Shown in pieces: positions 1 to 7,780 of a stretch of 45,622 bases of DNA. The notes under the pieces are model-generated. The model was not told where the DNA came from and searched no databases. It worked only from the letters and a program-made list of their open reading frames with translations. Position 1 is the stretch's first letter. Every line of letters begins with the position of its first letter. The DNA is from Planctomycetota bacterium (GTDB lineage Bacteria > Planctomycetota > B15-G4), in NCBI GenBank assembly GCA_029259725.1, contig JAJDER010000164.1, positions 1 to 45,622 on the forward strand, read 5' to 3'. Position numbers and translations under genes: made by a program.

Positions 1-27
1 GACTTCGCGCGCGATCGCGAGCGCTGA
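1..27 (+). CDS. C-terminal tail of an upstream gene (partial)
   Basis: The first nine codons read DFARDRER and then TGA, in frame from base 1, and stop 3 bases before the GTG of the next gene. This fits the end of an upstream coding region on the same strand, probably part of the same polysaccharide cluster. Too little is present to name it. Confidence 0.4.
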   Translation, partial: DFARDRER

Positions 28-30
28 AGC

Positions 31-1254
31 GTGCGTGTCGCCTTCGACGTCTCGATCCTCGGCCGGCCCTGCCCGACCGGGACCGAGCGCGCGGCGAGCA
101 CCCTGATCGACGCGGTGCTCGCCACCGATACCGATCTGGAGCTGCATCTGCTCGCCCCGGATGCGTCTCCGTTCAGCGGCGACTTCGGCGCGCGTCACCC
201 CTGGCGGGATGATGGGCGCGTGGTCGTCGAGGGCCACCTGCCGGCGGCGGGGAGCGCGGGGCGCCTGTGGCTGTGGCGCGAGCGCGCGGTGCCCGGATCG
301 TTGGCCGCGGCGCGCTGCGACGTCTACCACTCTCCGGTGGTCGCGCTGCCCCTGCGCACCGGTTGTCCTCGAGTGGCCACGGTGCACGAGATCCCCTGGG
401 CCGCGCCCGGCCGGGGCGGCGACCGCCGACTCAGCCACCGCGTGCGGCTCGGGCTCGCCGTCCGGGCGGCCGCGCGGTTGCTGTGCGTGTCGCGGCGCAC
501 GGCCGACGATCTGGTGACGCTGCATCCCGCCGCCGCGTCGCGCGTCGCGGTCGTGCCCCACGGGGTCGCTCCCCTGTTCCTGACGCTGCCGACCCTGCAG
601 ACGACGACAGGCACGCTTGCCGAGCTGCAGCCCGGTCGCCGTCGGCTGCTCGCCGTGGGGCGCCAACGCGGCAAGAAGAACCTCGCCCGTCTGCTGGCCG
701 CTCTGCGGGACCCCGCGCTGCACGACATCGACCTGATCCTGGCCGGTCCGGCGGGCGATGCCACCCTGGCGCTGCGGGCCCAGGCGGAGGAACTCGAGCG
801 CGCCGCGGGGAGGCCGCGCGTCGCCTTCGTCGGGCATGTGCGGGACACCGAGTTGGTGGCGCTGTACGACCTGGCGGCGGCGGTCGTGTTCCCCTCGCTC
901 TTCGAGGGCTTCGGGCTGCCGGTGATCGAGGCGATGGCTCGCGGCACGCCCGTGATCGCGGCGCGGCAGGGCGCGGTGGCCGAGGCCGCCGGAGCCGCCG
1001 GAGCCGTCGGAGCAGCCGAGGCCGCCCGGGCCGCCGGGGCCGTGGAACGCTTCGACGGGGAGGACACCGCGGCGCTCGTCTCGGCCCTGCGCCGCGTGCT
1101 CGAGGACGAGGACCGCGCGCGCGACCTGGTCGAGGCCGGGCGCCGACAGGCCCTCACGTGTAGCGCCGCGGCCGGCGCGCGCGCGGTGATCGACCTGTGG
1201 CGCGACGTCGTCCGCACGGGCGCGGACGGCGGCGCCGATGGAGCGGCGCGGTGA
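31..1254 (+). CDS. GT4-family glycosyltransferase
   Basis: A 407-residue GT-B glycosyltransferase of family GT4, expected to move a sugar from a nucleotide-sugar donor to a cytoplasmic-face acceptor in polysaccharide or glycolipid assembly. The C-terminal donor domain starts near residue 205 with VGRQRGKKN (basic phosphate contacts) and has the E-x7-E motif in EGFGLPVIE, residues 292-300. The N-terminal domain has the usual VHEIPW segment. An Ala/Gly-rich stretch at about residues 317-338 follows the E-x7-E helix and looks like an expansion of a loop that is short in relatives. The start is a GTG 3 bases after the preceding stop. It overlaps the next GT4 gene by 4 bases, so the two are probably co-translated. 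Acceptor and sugar cannot be deduced. Confidence 0.9.
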   Translation: MRVAFDVSILGRPCPTGTERAASTLIDAVLATDTDLELHLLAPDASPFSGDFGARHPWRDDGRVVVEGHLPAAGSAGRLWLWRERAVPGSLAAARCDVYHSPVVALPLRTGCPRVATVHEIPWAAPGRGGDRRLSHRVRLGLAVRAAARLLCVSRRTADDLVTLHPAAASRVAVVPHGVAPLFLTLPTLQTTTGTLAELQPGRRRLLAVGRQRGKKNLARLLAALRDPALHDIDLILAGPAGDATLALRAQAEELERAAGRPRVAFVGHVRDTELVALYDLAAAVVFPSLFEGFGLPVIEAMARGTPVIAARQGAVAEAAGAAGAVGAAEAARAAGAVERFDGEDTAALVSALRRVLEDEDRARDLVEAGRRQALTCSAAAGARAVIDLWRDVVRTGADGGADGAAR

Positions 1255-2411
1255 AGGTCCTCGTCGACGCGACCATGCTCGACGGCGGGCCTTCCGGAGC
1301 GGCCACGCGGCTGCTCGGTCTCGGTCGCGCCCACGCGGCGCGCGGAGAGGTCGAGGTGGTGCACCTCGTGCGTCCGGGACTGCAACCCCTGCCGGGCCTG
1401 ATCTGTGAGCCCTTCGAGGGCTCGACCACGCCGGCGTCGCGTGCGCGGAGCGGCCGGCGCTGGGACGCCGCCCTGGCCGCCTCCGGCGCGGTGCTGTTGG
1501 CGGCGGGGGCGCTCCCGGTGCCGCGGGTGGCGGCGGCGCCAGTGGTGTTGACCGTGCACGACCTGCGCTTCCTCGACGCCGACGCCGGGACCAGTCGACT
1601 TCGGCGGTGGTGGGGACGCCACCGCCTGGCGCCGAACCTGGAGCGCGCCGCGCACGTCGTCGCCGTCTCGGCCTCGACGGCCGCCGGTCTGCGCCGGGTC
1701 GCGCCGCGCGTGCCGGTGACCGTGGTGCCCAACGCGGGCACGCCCGACCTGCAGCCCCCCGACACGCCCGATGCGATGGCTGCGTTTCGCCGCCGGGCCG
1801 GACTGAACCAGCGCTACGTGCTCGCCATCGGCGCGCCGGTGAAGCACAAGAACCTCGGCCGGCTCGTCGACGCCCTGGCCGCGGCACGTCGCCAGGATTC
1901 GGGCCGCGACCTCGGCCTGGTGGTGGCCGGGCGCCTGGAGCCGGCGCAGGCCGCGGCCGTCGGACGACGTGCGCGGAGTGCGGGCGTCGAGGAGCACGTG
2001 CGTCTCGTCGGCGTGCTCGACGTCGCCACGCTCTCCGCCGTGCTGGCCGGCGCCGATGTCCTGGCCGTGCCCTCGATCACCGAGGGCTTCTCGATCCCCG
2101 TCGTCGACGCCCAACGCTTCGGCGTCCCCGTGGTCACGGCCGACACCGGCGCCCTGCCCGACACGGTGGGGGGCGGCGGCTGGCTGGCCTCGGCGCAGGA
2201 TCCGGCGGCCTTCGGCGCGGCGCTGATGGCCGCCGTGACCCCCGGGCCGGAGCGCGATCGGGTCGTGCAGCTCGGCCGGGCGGCGGCCGACCGCTGGTCC
2301 TGGGAGCTCTCGGCCGAGACCCTGGAAGGCCTCTGGCGACAGGTCGCGGACACGGCGGATCCCGCCCCCGATTCACACACCGACGCCGACCCGGCGTCCT
2401 CCGGGACGTAG
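1251..2411 (+). CDS. GT4-family glycosyltransferase (second of a pair)
   Basis: A 386-residue GT4 glycosyltransferase, distinct in sequence from its neighbour but with the same architecture. I see an N-terminal VLVDATMLDGG strand, the basic donor motif GAPVKHKNL near residue 194, and EGFSIPVVD at residues 278-286. There the second acidic residue of E-x7-E is Asp instead of Glu, which some active GT4 enzymes tolerate. I place the start at GTG 1251 because it overlaps the preceding stop as GTGA; an upstream in-frame extension would only add an Arg-rich, non-homologous tail. The stop codon TAG at 2409-2411 is also the first half of a TAGACT hexamer that may promote the next gene. Likely role: adding a further sugar in the same glycan pathway. 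Confidence 0.88.
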   Translation: MKVLVDATMLDGGPSGAATRLLGLGRAHAARGEVEVVHLVRPGLQPLPGLICEPFEGSTTPASRARSGRRWDAALAASGAVLLAAGALPVPRVAAAPVVLTVHDLRFLDADAGTSRLRRWWGRHRLAPNLERAAHVVAVSASTAAGLRRVAPRVPVTVVPNAGTPDLQPPDTPDAMAAFRRRAGLNQRYVLAIGAPVKHKNLGRLVDALAAARRQDSGRDLGLVVAGRLEPAQAAAVGRRARSAGVEEHVRLVGVLDVATLSAVLAGADVLAVPSITEGFSIPVVDAQRFGVPVVTADTGALPDTVGGGGWLASAQDPAAFGAALMAAVTPGPERDRVVQLGRAAADRWSWELSAETLEGLWRQVADTADPAPDSHTDADPASSGT

Positions 2412-2414
2412 ACT
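2409..2414 (+). promoter_or_regulatory. TAGACT -10-like hexamer, candidate leaderless promoter
   Basis: TAGACT matches TANNNT and lies 6 bases before the ATG at 2421, so a transcript starting 6-7 bases downstream would begin at or next to the start codon. There is no clear Shine-Dalgarno sequence before that ATG. The same hexamer at almost the same distance precedes the ABC ATPase gene at 7058. Confidence 0.45.
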
Positions 2415-2420
2415 CAGGGC

Positions 2421-3524
2421 ATGCCTCGCCCAGCCCTGCTTCGTCGTGTCGTCGCACTCGCTCGGGCGCTCGCCCTCTCGCTCGTCGCCCTCGCGCTGCC
2501 CTTGGCCGCGCCGACCGCCGCGCAGCTGGTCCCGTCGGATGCCGCGCCGGCGCCGCCCGAGGTCGGTCGACCGGCGGGCCCGGTGGAGGGGCCGTTCCTC
2601 GTCGTCGAACCGTCGGTGCTCGAGCTCGGCGAGGTCTACTGGGGCAAGAGCGTCTCGGCCACGTTGCGCCTCACCAACGTGGGCAACGCTGCGCTCGACA
2701 TCGGAATCACCTCGACCTGCGGCTGCACCACCGCGCCCCTCGCCCCGGGCGACGGCCGCATCGCCCCTGGCGCCACGCTCGAGCTGCCCGTGACCATGAC
2801 GCCGAAGGGCCCGCGCCCGAGCGACCTGGTCAAGTCGCTCGAGATCACCACCAACGAGCCCAGCCGTCCCCTGGTCCAGGTGCCCGTGGCCTGCACCGTG
2901 CTCGTCGGCGTCAGTGCCGAGCCGGCCTTCGTGCTCTTCCGCGACCTGGATCTGGGCGACACCGAGTCGATGACGATGCTGCTCGAGTCCGGCGACGGCA
3001 CGCCCTTCGCCATCCAGGACGTGCGCTTCACGTCGGACCTGTATGCGGCCGAGTACAGCGCCGGTGTCGAGGGTGTGATCCATGAGGTCACGGTCACCAC
3101 CGGGCCGATCACCGCCCGCGTCAACCCGTCGTCGAAGATCGTCGTCACGACCACGCACCCGCGCGCGCCGCAGCTGAGCCTCAACTGCAACTCGATGGTC
3201 GCGCCGGTGGTCTCAACCTCCGCGCAATCACTGTTCTTCGGGGTCGTCGAACCGGGTGCCAGCTCGGAGCGCCCGATGAAGCTCTGGCAGCGCAAGAGTG
3301 AGACCCCGCTCGAACGCGTGTCGGTCACCGTCGTCAAGCACCCCGACCTCGCCATCGAGGCGCGCCGCGACGAGCAGGATCCGTTGCTCTGGCACTTCAC
3401 CCTGCACGTGCCCGCCGAGCGCGCCGGCCAGATCCTCAGCACGGCGATCCGCATCGAGAACGAGCTGGGCGCCGATGCGGCCCTGGTCATGATGGCCGGA
3501 GCGCGGGTGGAGGCGGCGCGCTAG
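2421..3524 (+). CDS. DUF1573 domain exported protein
   Basis: A 367-residue exported protein. Residues 1-35 form a signal peptide with Arg-rich start, long Leu/Ala core and an AQ cleavage region. After a Pro-rich linker comes a DUF1573 (ASH/MSP-like immunoglobulin fold) domain: the segment LELGEVYWG, LTNVGN and the hallmark STCGCTTAPL with Cys100 and Cys102. The rest (about 170-367) looks like further beta-sandwich repeats of the same type, including FFGVVEPG. The family is abundant in planctomycetes and Bacteroidetes and is thought to be periplasmic or surface-bound, but no reaction is known. It is convergent with the FG-GAP gene, whose stop lies 4 bases away; the two stops flank a 12-base palindrome at 3517-3528. 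Confidence 0.85.
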   Translation: MPRPALLRRVVALARALALSLVALALPLAAPTAAQLVPSDAAPAPPEVGRPAGPVEGPFLVVEPSVLELGEVYWGKSVSATLRLTNVGNAALDIGITSTCGCTTAPLAPGDGRIAPGATLELPVTMTPKGPRPSDLVKSLEITTNEPSRPLVQVPVACTVLVGVSAEPAFVLFRDLDLGDTESMTMLLESGDGTPFAIQDVRFTSDLYAAEYSAGVEGVIHEVTVTTGPITARVNPSSKIVVTTTHPRAPQLSLNCNSMVAPVVSTSAQSLFFGVVEPGASSERPMKLWQRKSETPLERVSVTVVKHPDLAIEARRDEQDPLLWHFTLHVPAERAGQILSTAIRIENELGADAALVMMAGARVEAAR

Positions 3525-3528
3525 CGCG

Positions 3529-4947
3529 TCAGCGGCGGGTCTGGTTGCCGCGATACGCGCGTGCGTAGCCGGCGCGGATCCCGAACTGGTCCGCGCCGAC
3601 GATGATGTCGGCGTTGTCGTCGGCGTCCAGATCGCCCGCGATGGCCACCGACACGCCCAGCCCGTCCTCGGCGGAGTCCCCGAAGATCTCGAGCAACAGC
3701 GTGCCCGTGTGGCCGGAGTACACGCGCACCGAGGGCAGCACGTCGGGGGCGGTGCCACCCTCGACCAGCGCGGCGTCGCCGGGGATGCCGACGAGCACGT
3801 CGTCGTAGCCGTCGTCATCCACGTCACCCAGGCCGCTCACCGCATGGCCGAAGCGCAGGTCGCTCCGCTCGTGGGTGAGCTGCATGAGTGGCTTGCCGTC
3901 CTTGCCGGAGATCACCAGGGCCTCGCCGGGGACGCCGTCCGAGCCGACGATCACGTCGGCCCAGGAATCCGAGTTCACGTCGCCGGCGCCGTGCACGGCA
4001 TGGCCGAAGCCGCCGTCCTCGTTGCGCCCGAAGCGTTCGAAGCGCAGCTCGCCGTTCAGGCCGTCGAAGATGCGCACGGCGCCGACGCGCGGACCGCCGG
4101 GCTCCTGCCGTGCGCCGGGAGCGGCGAGCACGAGGTCGCGGTTGTTGTTGCTGCGGCGCTCGTCCTCGGGCGTGTCCTCGTCGGGCGCGGGGAGCAGCAC
4201 GTTCTCGGTGGCGCCCACGGACCAGCCGAGTCGCTCGCCCTCGCTCCCGCCCTCCCAGCTCCAGAGCACTTCGGGCTCCTTCTTCGACTTGCCCGAGACG
4301 ACGATCACGCGCCCTGCGTCCTGACCGGCCGTCCCGTCGTGGTACGGCGCGCCGAGGATCACATCGAAGAAGCCGTCCTGATCCACATCGCCGGCGGCGC
4401 TCACCGACCAGCCGAGTTGCTCGCCCTCCTGCTCGCCCTCGACCAGCAGTCGCAGCTTGGCCTTCTTGCCGAGCAGCAGGTACGCGGCGCCCTTGCCGTC
4501 GTCGGCGCCGGGCGCGCCGACGACCACGTCACCGAAGCCGTCGGCGTTCAGGTCGCCGGCCTCGCTCACCGAGGCCCCGAAGAGGTCGCCCTGCTTGCCG
4601 TACAGCGTGGCCAGTTCCTTGCCCTTGCGGCCGGAGATGATCGTGACCGCCCCGGCGTCCACGCCCTTCTTGGCGTGACCCGGCATGCCGATGATCAGGT
4701 CGTCGAACCCGTCGCCGTCGAAGTCCCCGGCGCTGCTGACGCTGGCGCCGAAGCGTTCCCCGGCCTGCTTGCCGGCGAACGCGTGCAGCAGGAACTCGTC
4801 GTCCTCCGGGGCGGCCGCCGCGCCGGGCAGGGGGGGCACGGAGGGCACGGGCGGGGCGGCGGCGGACAGCAACCCGAGCAGGACGGCACCGACGAGAGCG
4901 GGGAGGATCCCGGGGTGCGGACGTCGGGTGGGGCGAACGACGATCAT
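3529..4947 (-). CDS. FG-GAP repeat (integrin-alpha-like beta-propeller) secreted protein
   Basis: A 472-residue secreted protein with an N-terminal signal peptide followed by seven FG-GAP repeats, as expected for an integrin-alpha-type seven-bladed propeller. Calcium loops of the D-x-D-x-D-G type are visible: DFDGDGFDD, DLNADGFGD, DVDQDGFFD, DVNSDSWAD, DVDDDGYDD and DLDADDNAD. Blade 4 has lost this loop and instead carries an acidic insertion (about PAPDEDTPEDERRSNNN). I start at ATG 4947 rather than an upstream codon at 4983 because AGGAGG sits exactly 6 bases before it. It is the closer paralogue of the neighbouring FG-GAP gene, evidently a tandem duplication. Role: probably extracellular adhesion or scaffolding; there is no catalytic motif. 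Confidence 0.85.
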   Translation of the reverse strand: MIVVRPTRRPHPGILPALVGAVLLGLLSAAAPPVPSVPPLPGAAAAPEDDEFLLHAFAGKQAGERFGASVSSAGDFDGDGFDDLIIGMPGHAKKGVDAGAVTIISGRKGKELATLYGKQGDLFGASVSEAGDLNADGFGDVVVGAPGADDGKGAAYLLLGKKAKLRLLVEGEQEGEQLGWSVSAAGDVDQDGFFDVILGAPYHDGTAGQDAGRVIVVSGKSKKEPEVLWSWEGGSEGERLGWSVGATENVLLPAPDEDTPEDERRSNNNRDLVLAAPGARQEPGGPRVGAVRIFDGLNGELRFERFGRNEDGGFGHAVHGAGDVNSDSWADVIVGSDGVPGEALVISGKDGKPLMQLTHERSDLRFGHAVSGLGDVDDDGYDDVLVGIPGDAALVEGGTAPDVLPSVRVYSGHTGTLLLEIFGDSAEDGLGVSVAIAGDLDADDNADIIVGADQFGIRAGYARAYRGNQTRR

Positions 4948-4953
4948 GATCAG

Positions 4954-4959
4954 CCTCCT
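4954..4959 (-). promoter_or_regulatory. Strong ribosome binding site AGGAGG
   Basis: A full AGGAGG on the minus strand 6 bases upstream of ATG 4947. It decides the start of the FG-GAP gene over the in-frame alternative 12 codons upstream. Confidence 0.75.
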
Positions 4960-5009
4960 GGAGCGGCACGCTCGACGCAGCAACGATCCGCGCTGTGACC
5001 CGCCGGGAC

Positions 5010-5027
5010 GCTGACGCTTCCGTCAGC
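5010..5027 (-). terminator. Hairpin after the second FG-GAP gene
   Basis: A perfect 7-bp stem GCTGACG/CGTCAGC with a 4-base loop lies 3 bases beyond the stop at 5031-5033, read on the minus strand. No T-run follows, so it is either a weak terminator or an mRNA 3-prime stabiliser between the two tandem FG-GAP genes. Confidence 0.45.
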
Positions 5028-5030
5028 CAC

Positions 5031-6308
5031 TCAATCGTCCCACGACAGGATCCGGACCCGGCCCTTCTTCTGCCCGAAGCCGTCGGCACCCACCATGACC
5101 TCGCCGAAGCTGTCCGAGTCGATGTCGCCGGCCCCGCTCACGGTGGCGCCCCAGTTGTCCTGCTTGCCCGGGGCTTCGGCGTTCATGAGCACCTCGCCTT
5201 CCTTCCCGGAGAAGACCATCACGCGGGGGTTGGCCTGGGTGCTGTCGTCTCCGTCCGCCGGCCCGGGGCAACCCACGATCACGTCGAAGAAGGTGTCGCC
5301 GTCCACGTCGACCTCGCCGCCGATGGACCAGCCGAAGCGCTCGCCGTCGCTCTCGGACTCGAAGCGCAGCAGCTCCTCGCCCTTCTTGCCGCCGTAGACA
5401 ACCACGTAGCCCCGGGTGGATGCCGAGGAGACGGCGACATCCGCGAAGCTGCTGCTGTTCGTGTCGCCGACACCGTGCACCGCATGTCCGAAGCGATCGC
5501 CCTCCTCCTGACCGACGAGCGTGTGCAGGAGCGTGCCCTTCTTGCCGTGGTAGACGCGGGCGACCCCGGTTGCGGGCTTCTTCTTCTTCTCGGCGCCGCC
5601 CGGCGCGCCGACGATGACGTCACCGAAGCCGTCACCGTTCGTGTCCCCTGCGTTGGCGACCGACCAGCCCAGTTCCTCGTCCTGCGTCTGGGGCTTGAAC
5701 TCGTGCAGCAGCTTGGCCTTCTTGCCGTCGTACAGGTACGCGCGGCCGGCCTTGGCGCCGAGCTTCTTGTCGGGCTTGCCCGGTGCGCCGACGATCACGT
5801 CGGCGAAGCTGTCGTTGTTCGCGTCGCCCGCCGTGCTCACCGACCAGCCGAACAGGTCACCCTGGTCGTCGCCCTCGAGCTTGTGGATGATCTCGCCCTT
5901 CTTGGCGTCGATCAGGTAGACCGCGCCGCGCCCCTCGTCGTAGCCGGGCGCGCCCACGACGACGTCCCCGAAGCCATCGCTGGTCAGGTCGCCGGCGTCG
6001 CTCACGCTGAATCCGAAGCGGTCGCCGGCGTTCTCGCCCAGGAACTCGTGCAGCACTTCCTCGCGCCTTGCGTCGAAGAGCACGGCCCGGCCGGTGTTCT
6101 CGGAGTAGCCGGGCGCGCCGATGATCACGTCCGCGAAGCCGTCGTTGTTCGCGTCGCCGGCGCCGCTGACCGAGCTGCCGTAGAACTCGGTGCTCTCGTC
6201 ACCGTCGAAGGTGCGCTTGACCTTGACCACGCCCTCGGGAGCGAGCGCGGAGCCGGCCAGCAACGGCACGGCAACCAGGGCGAAGAGGGCGGCGAACGCT
6301 GGGGGCAT
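5031..6308 (-). CDS. FG-GAP repeat beta-propeller secreted protein, paralogue
   Basis: A 425-residue secreted protein: signal peptide at residues 1-22 (MPPAFAALFALVAVPLLAG), then seven FG-GAP blades with loops DANNDGFAD, DLTSDGFGD, DANNDSFAD, DTNGDGFGD, DTNSSSFAD, DVDGDTFFD and DIDSDSFGE. Calcium ligands weaken towards the C terminus, where Gly or Asp is replaced by Ser or Thr. It is clearly paralogous to the next gene downstream and probably arose by tandem duplication. The start at ATG 6308 is supported by GGAG 8 bases upstream and by the signal peptide; the frame stays open far upstream but that part is not protein-like. A TACACT hexamer at 6339-6344 is a likely -10. Surface or periplasmic binding role inferred only from the fold. 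Confidence 0.85.
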   Translation of the reverse strand: MPPAFAALFALVAVPLLAGSALAPEGVVKVKRTFDGDESTEFYGSSVSGAGDANNDGFADVIIGAPGYSENTGRAVLFDARREEVLHEFLGENAGDRFGFSVSDAGDLTSDGFGDVVVGAPGYDEGRGAVYLIDAKKGEIIHKLEGDDQGDLFGWSVSTAGDANNDSFADVIVGAPGKPDKKLGAKAGRAYLYDGKKAKLLHEFKPQTQDEELGWSVANAGDTNGDGFGDVIVGAPGGAEKKKKPATGVARVYHGKKGTLLHTLVGQEEGDRFGHAVHGVGDTNSSSFADVAVSSASTRGYVVVYGGKKGEELLRFESESDGERFGWSIGGEVDVDGDTFFDVIVGCPGPADGDDSTQANPRVMVFSGKEGEVLMNAEAPGKQDNWGATVSGAGDIDSDSFGEVMVGADGFGQKKGRVRILSWDD

Positions 6309-6338
6309 GGGGTCGTCTCCGGGAAGCCACGAGGCGCA

Positions 6339-6344
6339 AGTGTA
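6339..6344 (-). promoter_or_regulatory. TACACT -10-like hexamer upstream of FG-GAP gene
   Basis: On the minus strand TACACT lies 30 bases before ATG 6308, giving a leader of roughly 24 bases that contains the GGAG ribosome binding site. I see no convincing -35. Confidence 0.4.
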
Positions 6345-6393
6345 GCGAAGGACCGGAGCGGGCGTGACCTCGACGGTTCGCTCCCCGCGCCCC

Positions 6394-7017
6394 TCAGGCG
6401 AGGGCGTCGATGAGCGACGCCACCGCGTAGACCAGGCCGGCGCACACGAGCAGGACCCCCAGCACGAAGACGGCGCGAAGCGCCGGGGGCAGCTGCTCCA
6501 GATCGACGTGCAGCAGGCCCTTCCGCGTCTCGACACGGCTGTACTGCAGGCGCCGGTCGCGGACCCGGAGGTGCCGGTCCCGACCGGCCTGCTCCCGACC
6601 GGCCTGCTCCCGACGGGGGGGAGGTGGGCGTCCGGTCGTGCCGCCGGGAGGCATGGGTGCGCCGGTGCCTGGGGGGGACGCGTGTCCGGCCGCGCCGCCC
6701 GAGGACGACGGTGGCGGCTCGGCCACGATCCCGGCCTCGTCGTGTCGGTACTCCACGACGAGTCGGACCTCGCCGAGCAGGAGTTCGTCCCCCGCGACGA
6801 GATGGCCGGCATGCGTGGTCTGCCCGCCGATGGCGAGAGCGGCGTCTCCGATGGCGGCGATCTGGAGCCCGCCCTCGCGCGCCGACGACACCGCGGCGTG
6901 CAGCACGTCGACCGACGGATGCGCGATGACCACGTCGGCCTCGTCACCGCTCCCGAGTGTCGCCGGCAGGCTCGCCAGCAGGATCGGGCGGCCCTGGGAG
7001 GTGCGCAGCGTCCACAT
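6394..7017 (-). CDS. FHA domain protein with C-terminal membrane anchor
   Basis: A 207-residue protein. Residues 1-95 fit a forkhead-associated (FHA) phosphothreonine-binding fold: LGSGDEADVVIAHPSVDVLHAAV corresponds in position to the usual G-R...S-R-x-H-A core, although the conserved Arg and Ser are replaced here, so phosphopeptide binding is uncertain. A Pro/Gly/Arg-rich linker with the repeated EQAGR follows, and the protein ends with one transmembrane helix (FVLGVLLVCAGLVYAVASL). I start at ATG 7017 because the FHA fold begins there; an in-frame ATG at 7059 would overlap the divergent ABC gene. Likely a membrane-tethered adaptor for Ser/Thr-kinase signalling. Confidence 0.65.
   Translation of the reverse strand: MWTLRTSQGRPILLASLPATLGSGDEADVVIAHPSVDVLHAAVSSAREGGLQIAAIGDAALAIGGQTTHAGHLVAGDELLLGEVRLVVEYRHDEAGIVAEPPPSSSGGAAGHASPPGTGAPMPPGGTTGRPPPPRREQAGREQAGRDRHLRVRDRRLQYSRVETRKGLLHVDLEQLPPALRAVFVLGVLLVCAGLVYAVASLIDALA
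6578..6614. repeat. 15-bp direct repeat, about 2.5 copies
   Basis: Two exact 15-base units (6578-6592 and 6593-6607) plus a partial third lie inside the linker of the FHA gene and encode the repeated EQAGR peptide. This looks like slippage in a disordered linker. Confidence 0.7.
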
Positions 7018-7044
7018 GGCGCGCAGCTTACCGACCCGGCCTGC

Positions 7045-7050
7045 TAGACT
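7045..7050 (+). promoter_or_regulatory. TAGACT -10-like hexamer, candidate leaderless promoter
   Basis: TAGACT ends 7 bases before ATG 7058 and there is no Shine-Dalgarno sequence between them. This is the geometry expected for a leaderless mRNA and repeats the arrangement seen at 2409-2421. Confidence 0.5.
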
Positions 7051-7057
7051 CCCGCCC

Positions 7058-7780
7058 ATGTCCGTGGTGGTCGCCCGCTCGCTCGTGCACGCCTACCGCC
7101 GCTTCCCGGGGCGTCGTCACGCGGCGCTCCAGGGTGTCGACGTGGAGGTCGCCGCGGGAGAGTGCCTCGGCCTGGTGGGCCCCAACGGCTCCGGCAAGTC
7201 GACCCTGCTGCGCGTGTTGGCCGGACTCGCCGTCCCCCTGGCCGGCGAAGCGCGGGTGCTCGGCCTGCCCGCCGGCAGCCGCAAGCTGCGCGGGCGCATC
7301 GGCTGGGTGCCCGAGGCACTGCGCTGGCCGGCGGCGCTTCCGGTGGGTGCCGTGCTGCACGAGCTCGCGGCACTGTGTCGCGTGCGTCAGGCCGACGCGC
7401 GCGTGGTCGAGGTCGCGCGCCTGACCGGCATCGGCGACCTGCTCGATCGTCGCCTCGGCTCGCTCTCGCTCGGCCAGGGGCGACGTGTGGCCGTGGCCCA
7501 GGCGCTGCTCGACCGGCCGCCGGTCCTGCTGCTGGACGAGCCCTTCTCCGGCCTGGACTCGCTCGTGCTCCACGACCTGCGCGCCCACCTGCGCGAGCGG
7601 CTCGCCGAAGGGGCCACCGTGCTCCTGTCCACGCACCGCGTGGAGGATCTCACCGGACTGGCCAGCCACGTGATGGTGCTGCGCGAAGGCCGGGTGGTGC
7701 GCTCGGGGCCGGCCGGCCCGCTGCTCGCCGAGCTGGAGGGGCGCGCGGGGCTGGCGGCGTGGTTGGACCCCACCGCGTGA
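7058..7780 (+). CDS. ABC transporter ATP-binding protein
   Basis: A 240-residue ABC ATPase. Walker A is GPNGSGKSTLL (near residue 43), the signature is LSLGQGRRVAVAQALL, Walker B is VLLLDEPFSGLD and the H-loop His lies in LSTHRVEDL. It resembles ABC-2 type exporter ATPases of the CcmA/NatA type. It should couple ATP hydrolysis to the membrane protein encoded immediately downstream, whose GTG overlaps this stop by 4 bases. I take the ATG at 7058 as the start because the ABC fold begins there; the frame is open for 140 codons upstream but that stretch is antisense to the FHA gene. First gene of a four-gene operon running to 11311. Substrate unknown. Confidence 0.88.
   Translation: MSVVVARSLVHAYRRFPGRRHAALQGVDVEVAAGECLGLVGPNGSGKSTLLRVLAGLAVPLAGEARVLGLPAGSRKLRGRIGWVPEALRWPAALPVGAVLHELAALCRVRQADARVVEVARLTGIGDLLDRRLGSLSLGQGRRVAVAQALLDRPPVLLLDEPFSGLDSLVLHDLRAHLRERLAEGATVLLSTHRVEDLTGLASHVMVLREGRVVRSGPAGPLLAELEGRAGLAAWLDPTA

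Noticed and set aside
3517..3528. 12-base palindrome containing the TAG stop of the DUF1573 gene, between convergent genes
   Set aside because: Short CG-rich palindromes are expected by chance at this composition; no loop or T-run makes it a terminator.
3709..6413. Plus-strand open frames opposite the FG-GAP genes
   Set aside because: Their regular pattern of Asp/His/Val repeats mirrors the FG-GAP repeats on the other strand.
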